DNA of 17,112 bases from Chloroflexota bacterium (GTDB lineage Bacteria > Chloroflexota > UBA6077), in contig JAJYKO010000025.1 of assembly GCA_021788565.1 (NCBI GenBank), positions 1 to 17,112 of the forward strand, in the 5' to 3' direction. Positions 1-7,300 of the stretch are shown here, in pieces; the first letter of the stretch is position 1, and every line of letters begins with the position of its first letter. The translations under genes were made by a program, and so were the position numbers. The notes under the pieces are model-generated. The model did not search any database and had not been told where the DNA came from. It saw only the letters and a program-made list of their open reading frames with translations.

Positions 1-2
1 TG

Positions 3-182
3 CGGATCGCGATGCTTTTGACCATCGCGGCTGTCCTGTTGGTGGCAGGTGCAGTGGCTTCTTTCGTGAGCGCTCTCCGGCAGAACGCGCTGGCGGGAGG
101 CGAGACGGAAGGTCAGGATGAGGCTCTTGAGTCGCCGGTGGCAGAAGAGATTGACGTCTTCAATGTTCGCAAAGCGGCGTAA
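3..182 (+). CDS. C-terminal end of a membrane protein, possibly a transporter (partial)
   Basis: The frame is open from the window edge to a TAA at 180-182 and gives about 59 residues. They begin with one hydrophobic helix (MLLTIAAVLLVAGAVASFV), followed by a basic residue and a soluble acidic tail that ends in FNVRKAA. A last membrane helix followed by a charged cytoplasmic tail is what the end of a multi-pass transporter such as an MFS permease looks like, but one helix cannot identify a family. The gene is cut by the left edge, so its start is unseen. It converges with the minus-strand nuclease-like gene, with a strong hairpin between the two stops. It is probably host backbone or an unrelated neighbour rather than part of the defence locus. 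The reading frame is fairly certain; the transporter label is an inference. Confidence 0.55.
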   Translation, partial: RIAMLLTIAAVLLVAGAVASFVSALRQNALAGGETEGQDEALESPVAEEIDVFNVRKAA

Positions 183-224
183 GCACTCCTACATAGGTAA
201 TTCGTAGATTTGTGGGAACACTCC

Positions 225-252
225 CGTGGACATGCCCTCTGGCATGTCCACG
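225..252. terminator. Strong hairpin between two convergent genes, likely bidirectional terminator
   Basis: CGTGGACATGCC (225-236) and GGCATGTCCACG (241-252) form a perfect 12-bp stem with a CTCT loop. It lies 42 bases after the membrane-protein stop on the + strand and about 80 bases after the nuclease-like gene stop on the - strand, the expected place for a shared terminator. Neither side carries a clear T-tract, so it is not a textbook intrinsic terminator. It could instead stabilise the 3' ends. Confidence 0.55.
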
Positions 253-331
253 CCTGGCGGGCCTGAACACCATGATCGCTCGCGTTCAGCGCCCTAGACC
301 CGCTTTCTACGGTGCTGCAATGTCGATCTGC

Positions 332-1309
332 TTAGTAAGGAAGCTCTGGCTCCGACCGGACGACTCCCGGCGAGACCAAGTATGTCACGACCTTCCCTAT
401 AAGGAAGTAGCTGTTCGTAGGTATCATGCCTCCGCCGGGAACGCGAAACGGGCCGATCAGTCTGCCCGATGGAACGATCTCCGCTCGACCTTCCGTCACC
501 ACCTGAGCGAAGTGATCCAGGTCATTGGCGTTCTGCTTTACCTTTACGTTGTTCAGATGCCTCGAACGAAACTCGTGGATCAAGAGCACGGATCTCGACA
601 GCCCACGTCGCCCAGCTTCAGCAAGAACGCCCGCCAGTGCATGAACCAGTTGGTATCGCAAACTAGCGATGTCGGCGTCAACGCGACTGCGTCCAAAGAT
701 CGCCCTGGCGAGTTGGTCGATCCGATCAGGAATTCGGGAGCCAGTCCCGAGATTCTGTTCTCGGTACTCTCCGATCAACGGCCCGAACGCTTCGTCAGCT
801 TTCGCCTCAGCAGCCACGACCACGCCCTTGCCCTCGACTTGCCCAAATATTACGAGGTCACTCTTGCGTGGGTTACCCGCAAAGCCATCAAACCGCAAAG
901 GCATTTCGGCTATCGCCCGGCCGACCGCCATGCCGTTTGTCCAGATGTGATCTGCGAGCACTGCTCGAACCTCATCCGGAACCTGTGCTCTGCCTGATCG
1001 GAACCATGCTTGTGCCAGCTCCTTGGCACTCCGCCAGTCTTGCCACTGTACTGCTCCGCCCTCTGGCGGCGCTAGACGAAACCAGTGCTCCACCGAAGTA
1101 ATCGTCTGGCCGCTGGCCGACTCGATTACAACCGCTTGGTCAACGATCGACGTCGACGCAGTGTCGGCAGTTCGATTGATCGCGGGCGTCCGCCAGAAAC
1201 CTTGGCGTGTCCCGGCCGACTCCGCGTCCCGTTCGCCTCGGCCATACTCACATTGAACCCTGTTCCCGTACTCGTCCCAGATGTGGACTGGGTTACCTGT
1301 GTCGGACAA
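332..1309 (-). CDS. PD-(D/E)XK nuclease-like protein
   Basis: A 325-residue soluble protein. Residues 76-115 hold a conserved-looking stretch (HWFRLAPPEGG, then WRSAKELAQAWF) that I associate with a family of uncharacterised presumed endonucleases (DUF6946-like, from memory). Residues 148-175 give a candidate active site: D151 in SDLVIFG, then a strand, then E168-A-K170 in VVVAAEAKADE, a D-x16-E-x-K arrangement matching the PD-(D/E)XK fold. DNA cleavage is therefore a reasonable guess; the target is unknown. The start is a TTG at 1307-1309. No earlier start is possible because an in-frame TGA lies at 1334-1336. The TTG sits inside the last codons of the upstream zinc-ribbon gene (17-base overlap), which suggests translational coupling, and the purine-rich AAGGCAAGGG just upstream may help. 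The stop is TAA at 332-334. It is the last gene of the minus-strand block. Confidence 0.7.
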   Translation of the reverse strand: MSDTGNPVHIWDEYGNRVQCEYGRGERDAESAGTRQGFWRTPAINRTADTASTSIVDQAVVIESASGQTITSVEHWFRLAPPEGGAVQWQDWRSAKELAQAWFRSGRAQVPDEVRAVLADHIWTNGMAVGRAIAEMPLRFDGFAGNPRKSDLVIFGQVEGKGVVVAAEAKADEAFGPLIGEYREQNLGTGSRIPDRIDQLARAIFGRSRVDADIASLRYQLVHALAGVLAEAGRRGLSRSVLLIHEFRSRHLNNVKVKQNANDLDHFAQVVTEGRAEIVPSGRLIGPFRVPGGGMIPTNSYFLIGKVVTYLVSPGVVRSEPELPY

Positions 1310-1394
1310 AGCCCTTGCCTTGCGGATCGTCTGTCATCTCGCCGCCGCACCTGGGGCATCTGCCACCATTGGCGAGACTTTCGCTCGTTTTCAA
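1293..1394 (-). CDS. 33-residue zinc-ribbon microprotein
   Basis: A very short frame opening with TTG at 1392-1394 and closing with TAA at 1293-1295. The product begins MKTSESLANGG and continues RCPRCGGEMTDDPQGKGF, ending in VRHR. The CPRCGGEM knuckle with C13 and C16 is typical of a zinc ribbon; only two cysteines are present, so a second half must come from H32, a partner or a dimer. An AGGAGG ribosome binding site lies 6 bases before the TTG, which is as good as any in this window. The gene sits 45 bases after the PLD-like gene and overlaps the start of the nuclease-like gene by 17 bases, so the three look co-translated. It may be a metal-binding partner of the nuclease. The alternative is that the motif is the remnant of a longer protein, but the ribosome binding site and packed spacing argue for a real gene. 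Confidence 0.6.
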   Translation of the reverse strand: MKTSESLANGGRCPRCGGEMTDDPQGKGFVRHR

Positions 1395-1399
1395 TACAC

Positions 1400-1407
1400 T
1401 CCTCCTC
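1400..1407 (-). promoter_or_regulatory. Ribosome binding site deciding the TTG start of the microprotein
   Basis: On the minus strand the sequence reads GAGGAGG-AGTGTA-TTG. The AGGAGG core (complement of 1401-1406) is placed 6 bases before the TTG at 1392-1394. This is the main evidence that the 33-residue zinc-ribbon frame is translated. Confidence 0.6.
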
Positions 1408-1439
1408 GGAAAACGGCTGGCGCCATCCGGCCAGATGTT

Positions 1440-2708
1440 CTAGCAGTGAGTTCTTCCTTGGGCACCGAGATCTAACGAGAGCTGTCGCTTCTCTGCTTCT
1501 TTCGCCGCGTCAAACTCCTCATAGAGCTCTGGCAACCCCCGGAAAGCCTTCCTGGCGACTCTTACGAACTCGGGATCATTGAGCAGTTCATAAGTCACCC
1601 CTTTGTAAACTAGCGACACCTCCATGTGGTTCACAAGTCCGTTTCTAACGGTATTGAAGATGTCAGCTAATTCCCGTCGGAGCATTTGCTCCACGGCTCT
1701 TGAGTCCGGGCTCTTCCCCACGTACCTTACCCACCGGTCGGGCGGGCTAGTCGCCACAGCAGGCGCCAAAGCCCTAACCAAGGCCGACAAGTTGGTGTCG
1801 ATTTCCTTCTGGAGGTTTTCCTCAACCTGCTTACGGAATCGCACCACGAAGCGCCGAAGCGTCTTAACGGCAAGGTCAAAGTCGCCTTTGTTCTCCCGAA
1901 GTATCGCTGTCCCGTATCCTGGCAGAATCACCAAGAAACGACTGGCAATGTAGTCCTTGAGCTTCCGTACTCTTTCTCCGGAGAGTTCCTTGTTGCTGTC
2001 ACCGATTAAGCGGAAGGAACTCCGGAGCAGGTCCCTGGCTCTCTGGTCACGAGCAAGGCCCATGAGATCGCTGGGAATGGGAACAGTTTTCCGCGATATC
2101 ATGCAATTCTTGAGTCCGAACTCGACGAACTCGATACGTGAGTTGAACACACGTACCTTCCGGGCGACATCGAAAGGAACTGGAGGATTCCGCTGAAGAT
2201 CAGCAGCTAGGTCGCGAACCGTGGAAGGCGAAATGGCATCCATGCCGACGGTTCGTTCCGCAAGTCCATGCTCACATAGCCCCGTGCTCTTGGCCATATC
2301 ATCAGGAAGAGATCCTATCTGGATGGCGTTTGGGTGGATCTCTTGCTTCGTCCCCGCCTCGATCAGTTCAGGGATCGGTGCGAACACCAGCACCGCTTCG
2401 TCTGCGATGACGAGTCCGATTCTCACGCCTGGCTGATGGCAAAGAACCGCGTGTGACTGCTCAGCGGCCTGTTGCAGGTACTCAAGGCCTTCAATGGTGC
2501 CGTAGCCCAATCGGTACACCTCGGGATCAGCGTCAACCACCACGCTAACTGCGTGGAGACCCAAGGACGCCCATATTTCGCCGATCGCCTTGCCGACGTC
2601 TAACGAGACACCGGGCGACATGAAGAACACTCGGCTTCTTGCAGTGCGGAGGAATGAAATCAGGCCGACGTCATTTACGGTCGTGACCGTCGAAGACTCA
2701 AACGACAT
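1440..2708 (-). CDS. PLD-fold-like protein with a degenerate HKD motif
   Basis: A 422-residue protein. Residues 15-115 follow the plan of a phospholipase-D half: a strand-helix opening (LISFLRTARSRVFFMSPGVS), an alternating alpha/beta core, then VRIGLVIADEAVLVFAP. In that segment R96-x-G98-x4-D103 has exactly the H-x-K-x4-D spacing of the HKD motif, but His and Lys are replaced and only Asp is kept, so the usual phosphodiesterase chemistry should be lost. I see no second HKD. The rest (about 180-400) is helical and charged, with a long amphipathic stretch near 280-315, perhaps a coiled coil or DNA-binding arm. It starts with ATG at 2706-2708, preceded by GGAGAAGCACT. It leads the microprotein and nuclease genes. 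DISARM carries a PLD protein, DrmC, but I see no direct likeness beyond the fold. The function is unknown; a sensing or scaffold role is a guess. Confidence 0.65.
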   Translation of the reverse strand: MSFESSTVTTVNDVGLISFLRTARSRVFFMSPGVSLDVGKAIGEIWASLGLHAVSVVVDADPEVYRLGYGTIEGLEYLQQAAEQSHAVLCHQPGVRIGLVIADEAVLVFAPIPELIEAGTKQEIHPNAIQIGSLPDDMAKSTGLCEHGLAERTVGMDAISPSTVRDLAADLQRNPPVPFDVARKVRVFNSRIEFVEFGLKNCMISRKTVPIPSDLMGLARDQRARDLLRSSFRLIGDSNKELSGERVRKLKDYIASRFLVILPGYGTAILRENKGDFDLAVKTLRRFVVRFRKQVEENLQKEIDTNLSALVRALAPAVATSPPDRWVRYVGKSPDSRAVEQMLRRELADIFNTVRNGLVNHMEVSLVYKGVTYELLNDPEFVRVARKAFRGLPELYEEFDAAKEAEKRQLSLDLGAQGRTHC

Positions 2709-2913
2709 AGTGCTTCTCCATGAGGGCCGCTAAATCTAACCCAAGCGTGTGCACCTAGAAACGTGCTCGAATCGTGAGCGCCGCTGCTCAGAGTCTCAGG
2801 TACGTTCCATAGTCGGTAAGCCCAATGCCTCTTTCGATAAGTAGCTTCCCCTCGATCACACCTCCTGCGCGGAGTGCTGAACAAAAGGGTTGGTCGCAAG
2901 ATCGATTGGTGGA

Positions 2914-2939
2914 GGGTGGATACCCGTCCATATCCACCC
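2914..2939 (-). terminator. Hairpin after the DUF4234-like gene
   Basis: GGGTGGATA (2914-2922) and TATCCACCC (2931-2939) form a perfect 9-bp stem with an 8-base loop. The hairpin begins about 11 bases after the stop of the minus-strand membrane-protein gene. There is no T-tract, so the terminator call is tentative. The rest of the 242-base gap (2709-2950) shows no convincing gene and probably contains the promoter of the PLD-like gene. Confidence 0.4.
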
Positions 2940-2950
2940 AGCGCCAGTCC

Positions 2951-3601
2951 TCATGCGGATGCGATAGCAGAAGGTAGACGGTCCTCGAATGCCCACTGGT
3001 TCTCGAAGTGGCGATTGGGATCGGAGAGTATCCGGTAGTACCAGAAGATGCCCCAGATACCGATAGTCATGACGCTCGCCAGCAAGTTCAGCCAGTAGTG
3101 GCGCTCCGGCAGAACCGGGGAATATTGAATGAAGGTGGGCGCTCCCACCCTCTGGAGCACCTGGTTGGCCTTGTTCACAACATCCACCTGACGCTGTTCG
3201 TGCCAATAGAAGTCTACGGTCAGGAAATACCAGACGTAGAGCCCCGCGATGCCAGTCACTAGGCTCAAGATCAGCCAGAGCGCTGCCCCTTTGGCACCCT
3301 CTTGCTCGGCCTTCTGGCGTACGGCCGACTCGAGCGCCGCGACCTCCGGGAGGGAGTGAGGGTCAATACCTTTGGCCTGTACCCTCTCTTTGACAGCCTG
3401 CAGGAGGTTCAGGTTCATCGCGTTCTCTCGGCGAAGGTGCTCGTCGCGCCTCGAAATCAGCCTATACAGGACTACGATGCCCCAAATGCCGATGGTGATC
3501 AGCGGGAGAAGGATGGCATCCTTTAGAAAGTAAAGTCGGCGGTCGCTCTTCGACCGGGTGTTGATGTCTCCAGACATCATCGTCAACGCGTAGCTAGACA
3601 T
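2951..3601 (-). CDS. DUF4234-like integral membrane protein
   Basis: A 216-residue protein with three clear hydrophobic helices: about 30-49 (LLPLITIGIWGIVVLYRLI), about 105-127 (ALWLILSLVTGIAGLYVWYF) and about 166-190 (LLASVMTIGIWGIFWYYRI). The repeated TIGIWGI(F/V)xxYR signature in helices 1 and 3 is the mark of the DUF4234 family, small membrane proteins of unknown function. Residues 50-100 form a charged helical loop that may be a coiled coil. It starts with ATG at 3599-3601, with GGGGAGGAG placed 6 bases upstream. Another Met follows at residue 8, but the ribosome binding site favours the first. It is 242 bases from the PLD-like gene and separated from it by a hairpin, so it may be its own transcription unit. 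A membrane protein beside defence genes could be an effector, but this is only an inference from position. Confidence 0.7.
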   Translation of the reverse strand: MSSYALTMMSGDINTRSKSDRRLYFLKDAILLPLITIGIWGIVVLYRLISRRDEHLRRENAMNLNLLQAVKERVQAKGIDPHSLPEVAALESAVRQKAEQEGAKGAALWLILSLVTGIAGLYVWYFLTVDFYWHEQRQVDVVNKANQVLQRVGAPTFIQYSPVLPERHYWLNLLASVMTIGIWGIFWYYRILSDPNRHFENQWAFEDRLPSAIASA

Positions 3602-4351
3602 GTCTTGCTCCTCCCCAATACCGGCTCACGGCCGGGAAATTTGTCCGCCCGCCTGGAGGCTGACCCGTTGATACGTCCATACCCACTTGTTCCAGCAACT
3701 TCCGCGGCCCCACAACACGTGGTTTGCCCGGACGGGGGCAAAAGCGTGCCGATGATTTCGCAGGAATTGTTGTGAGCGGTCTGGCGGATATCGGGTACAG
3801 GATGGGCTGGCGGGGAGTGCTTCCCTGACAACCCCGGTCCCTCTCCTCTGGCGCCGTATACGGCGCGAGAAACCGAAGAGACAACCAGGTAGATCAACGT
3901 AGCCGCAGCGTACTACGGTTAACACGGCATATACAAGTGCCCTCGTCACCTCCGTAACAGAAGTTTTCTCAAGTTGGGTGAGTCCGCGTCACTGGCACCG
4001 CATGCAGGGCACTCTGCCGCGCATCCACCCTTGAATGGTGATGAGTGTCTGGGAGCACCTCTCATCTAGCATTAATTATCGGCAACAAAATCAGGCTTGA
4101 TTAGTGGCGGGAGGGCGGCCATCTCTGCTATCTCACTTCGCGTCTGAACTCATGTGGACAACGCACCCACTCGACCTTCATCTTAGTGCTATACTGGCGG
4201 CCGCAAGTGCATACAAGCACTGGGCCCTACGCGGTTCTCGGTTGCCATCCGGTCCGGCTCCATCAGGAACCTTCCATAATTCGGCTCGATCCTCGCCTCG
4301 TAACCTGACAACGCGCGACTACCCAGTCCCTGGGAACACCGGGAGCAGGCG
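3602..4351. other. 750-base intergenic region between divergent blocks
   Basis: No convincing gene is seen. Overlapping minus-strand frames near 3583-3949 and a plus-strand frame from 4104 lack family motifs and good ribosome binding sites. Structured elements are a 16-bp perfect palindrome (3851-3866) and a hairpin TTTGCCC/GGGCAAA (3723-3729 with 3736-3742). An AT-rich patch lies at about 4071-4105, and TATACT at about 4190 is a possible -10 box without a good -35. The region must drive both the minus-strand membrane gene and the plus-strand helicase operon, so it is the likely site of control. I see no tRNA or attachment site. Confidence 0.6.
3851..3866. repeat. Perfect 16-bp palindrome, possible operator
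   Basis: GCGCCGTATACGGCGC reads the same on both strands. It lies about 250 bases upstream of the divergent minus-strand membrane gene and about 485 bases upstream of the helicase start. A dyad of this length without a loop suits a dimeric regulator site better than a terminator. No regulator gene that would bind it is visible except the AbrB-type antitoxin further right. Confidence 0.35.
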
Positions 4352-7300
4352 ATGGACGTATTTACTCTTAGAGACAGGCTCATTCGGGAGTACCGCGAGT
4401 ACATTCGCGGCTTCGTCGCCATCAAGGAGCCAGTCGTCCGCCGGAAGGTGGAGGAGTACTTCGACGAGGGCTACCTCTGGCCGGAGCCGCTCGTGCAGCT
4501 CAACCCTGCCTTTCAACCAGGCCGCTGGGTCCACGAGCTGGTTGCCGAGAAGGTTCTCCATTCTGAGTGCGACACCGTATTCCGAAGGCGCGAGAACGAG
4601 ACCGACTTCGGCAAACCCATCCGCCTTCATCACCATCAGGAGCAGGCCCTCGCTGCCGCCGCAACGGGTAAGAGCTATGTCCTGACCACCGGCACCGGCT
4701 CCGGCAAGAGCCTCGCCTACTTCGTCCCCATCGTGGACCGCGTCCTTCGCAACGGCTCGGGCAAGGGGATCAAGGCCATCGTCATATACCCCATGAACGC
4801 TCTGTGCAACAGCCAGGAGGAGGCCCTGCGGCGCTTCCTGCAGTGGGGCCATCCCAACCTGAAGGGCCCGGTGACCTTCGCGAAGTACACGGGCCAGGAG
4901 GATCAGAAAACCCGGGATCGGATCAAGACCAACCCGCCCGATATTCTCCTGACGAACTTTGTCATGCTGGAACTGATCCTCACCCGCCGTGAGGAACTTG
5001 ATATCGTGGGCGCCGCCCAGGGCCTGGAGTTCCTGGTTCTGGACGAGCTTCACACCTACCGTGGGCGCCAGGGCGCCGACGTTGCCATGCTGGTCCGGCG
5101 GGTCCGGGATCGCTGTGGCGCGCCGACCATGCGGTGTGTGGGTACCAGCGCGACTCTCGCGGCGAGCGGCACTCGCGAGCAGCACCAGGCGGAGATAGCT
5201 CAGGTAGCTTCCCGCCTGTTCGGCACCGAAGTCCCCACGGAAAACGTCATAGGAGAGAGCCTCCAGCGGGCAACCGTAGGCGGGGCTGCTTCCCCAGATG
5301 ACCTCTCGCTCGCCCTGCAGATTTCGGCACCCTTTAGCGGTCTGCCCTATAAAGAGTTGGCCCGCAACCCGCTGGCGGTCTGGAGCGAGACGGCCTTCGG
5401 GCTGAAGGAAGACGAGCAAGGGCGCTTAGAGCGTCGTTCGCCGCGCACCCTCGGCGATGCTGCCCAGGAGTTGAGCGGAATCACCGGAGTCCACAGGCGG
5501 CGATGCGAGGAGCAGCTGCGCTCGCTCCTTATGGCCGGTTACCATGCCCGGCATCCCGAGACCGGTTTCCCGCTCTTCGCCTTCCGGCTCCACCAGTTCG
5601 TCAGCCGGGGAGACACGGTTTACGGCACTCCAGAGCCACCAGAGGAGCGCTATCTCAGCTTCGAGGGACAACAGTTCGTTCCTGGCGACCGTTCGCGGCG
5701 GCTCTACCCTATGGCTTTCTGTCGGGTTTGCGGGCAGGATCATCTGGTTGTTTCCCTGGTGGGCGAGCGACAGCTCGAACCGAGGAAACTCGACGAGGAA
5801 CCTGGTGGCGATGGTGTCGAAGGCGGCTACCTCGTGATCGCCGACGACAAGATGCCCAACCCCCTGGAGGACCCCTCGGTCCTGCCGGAGGATTGGACTG
5901 AAATCCGGAGGGGCGAGCTCGTCGTCCGCTCTTCGGCTCGCCACAATGTTCCCCGACCGGTGAGAGTGGCTCCCGACGGCCGTGTGCTTGGCGACATGGA
6001 AGAGGGCGGGAGCAAGGCTTGGTTTATGCCCGATCCCTTCCGCTTCTGCTTCGGCTGCGGCATCAACTACACCTCCGGCAGGGAGAAAGACTTCACCCGA
6101 CTGGCCGGACTTTCCTCCGAGGGTCGTAGCACCGCCACCACCATCATCTCGATGGCAATCGTCCGAGCCCTGAGGGAGGATAACAGCCTGCCGGACCGGG
6201 CGAGAAAGCTCCTCAGCTTCACCGATAACCGCCAGGACGCCTCGCTCCAGGCGGGCCACTTTAACGACTTCGTCCAGGTGACGCTCCTGCGCTCTGCCAT
6301 CCTCTCGGCCGTTGCCCAGGCTGGCGCGGATGGCCTGTCCCACGATGAGATCGCCCAGAAGGTAGTCAAGGCGATGGGCCTCGACCGCGAGGAGTACGCC
6401 TCGGACCCCGCCGCCGAGTTCTCCCGTCGCTCCCAGGACGAGGCGCTCAGGGAGGTCGCGGGCTACCTCGTTTACCACGACCTCCGCCGCGGCTGGCGGG
6501 TGACGTCCCCCAATCTGGAGCAAGTGGGGCTCCTCCACATCAGCTACGACGACCTGCCGGAGCTGTGTGCGGCCGACAAGTACTGGGCGGACCTCCATCC
6601 CGTCCTCGCCCAGGCCAGCCCCTCCGATCGGCAGTTCGTATGCCGGGCCCTCCTCAACCACCTCCGACGTGGCCTCGCGATCAAGGTCCAGTACCTGGAG
6701 CCGGAGTACCAGGAGCGCATTCGTCAGAGGAGCTACCAGTACCTGAAGGCCCCGTGGCGCTTCGAGGAAGCCGACAAGATGCGGGAGGCCAATGTCCTCC
6801 AGTTGGGCGGCGACAGGCAGTCCAGGAAAGACGACATTACCATCACTACGCGCTCACTCCTGGGGCGGTTCCTGAGGCGGGGCAGCAACTGGCCCGCGAC
6901 CGCCTTGCGTGGCCAGCAGGTGCCCGCCAACGAGCTGGACGCACTCGTCGCGGACCTGGTGAAGATGCTGGTGTTAGGGGGACACCTGGTTCAGGCAGAG
7001 GGAGTCAAGGGAGCTTACCAGCTCGACGCGGGGAAAATCCGCTGGCAGCTTGGTGATGGCACGGTCGAGCACGATCCCACACGCGTTTCGGGAAGGCCCG
7101 AGGGCGAGGTCGCCGTCAATCAGTTCTTCGCCCAGCTATACCACGTCGCCGCGTCTAACCTTCGGCAGCTCGAGGCCCGGGAACATACAGCCCAGGTTCC
7201 GGCCGCGGAACGCCAGGCCCGGGAGCACAGTTTCGGAGAGGCGAAGCTGCCCGTTCTCTACTGCTCCCCAACGATGGAGTTGGGAGTCGACATCCAGGAC

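Noticed and set aside
212..997. Plus-strand frame of 261 codons opposite the nuclease-like gene
   Set aside because: It runs through the terminator hairpin and has no recognisable motifs, while the minus strand carries a PD-(D/E)XK pattern and fits an operon.
2675..2899. Minus-strand 74-codon frame overlapping the start of the PLD-like gene
   Set aside because: Arginine- and proline-rich translation without motif; it overlaps a gene with a good ribosome binding site.
3583..3949. Overlapping minus-strand frames of about 100 codons upstream of the DUF4234-like gene
   Set aside because: Three frames overlap each other, none has a family motif or strong ribosome binding site, and their composition looks non-coding.
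4185..4200. TATACT as a definite helicase promoter
   Set aside because: No acceptable -35 box lies 16-18 bases upstream, so I list it only as a possibility inside the intergenic entry.
4104..4685. Plus-strand frame of 193 codons before and across the helicase start
   Set aside because: Serine-rich low-complexity translation, overlaps the helicase N-terminus in another frame, and shows no recognised domain.
4319..6661. Two minus-strand frames (366 and 411 codons) opposite the first half of the helicase gene
   Set aside because: Both are antisense shadows of a well-supported gene and lack recognisable motifs.
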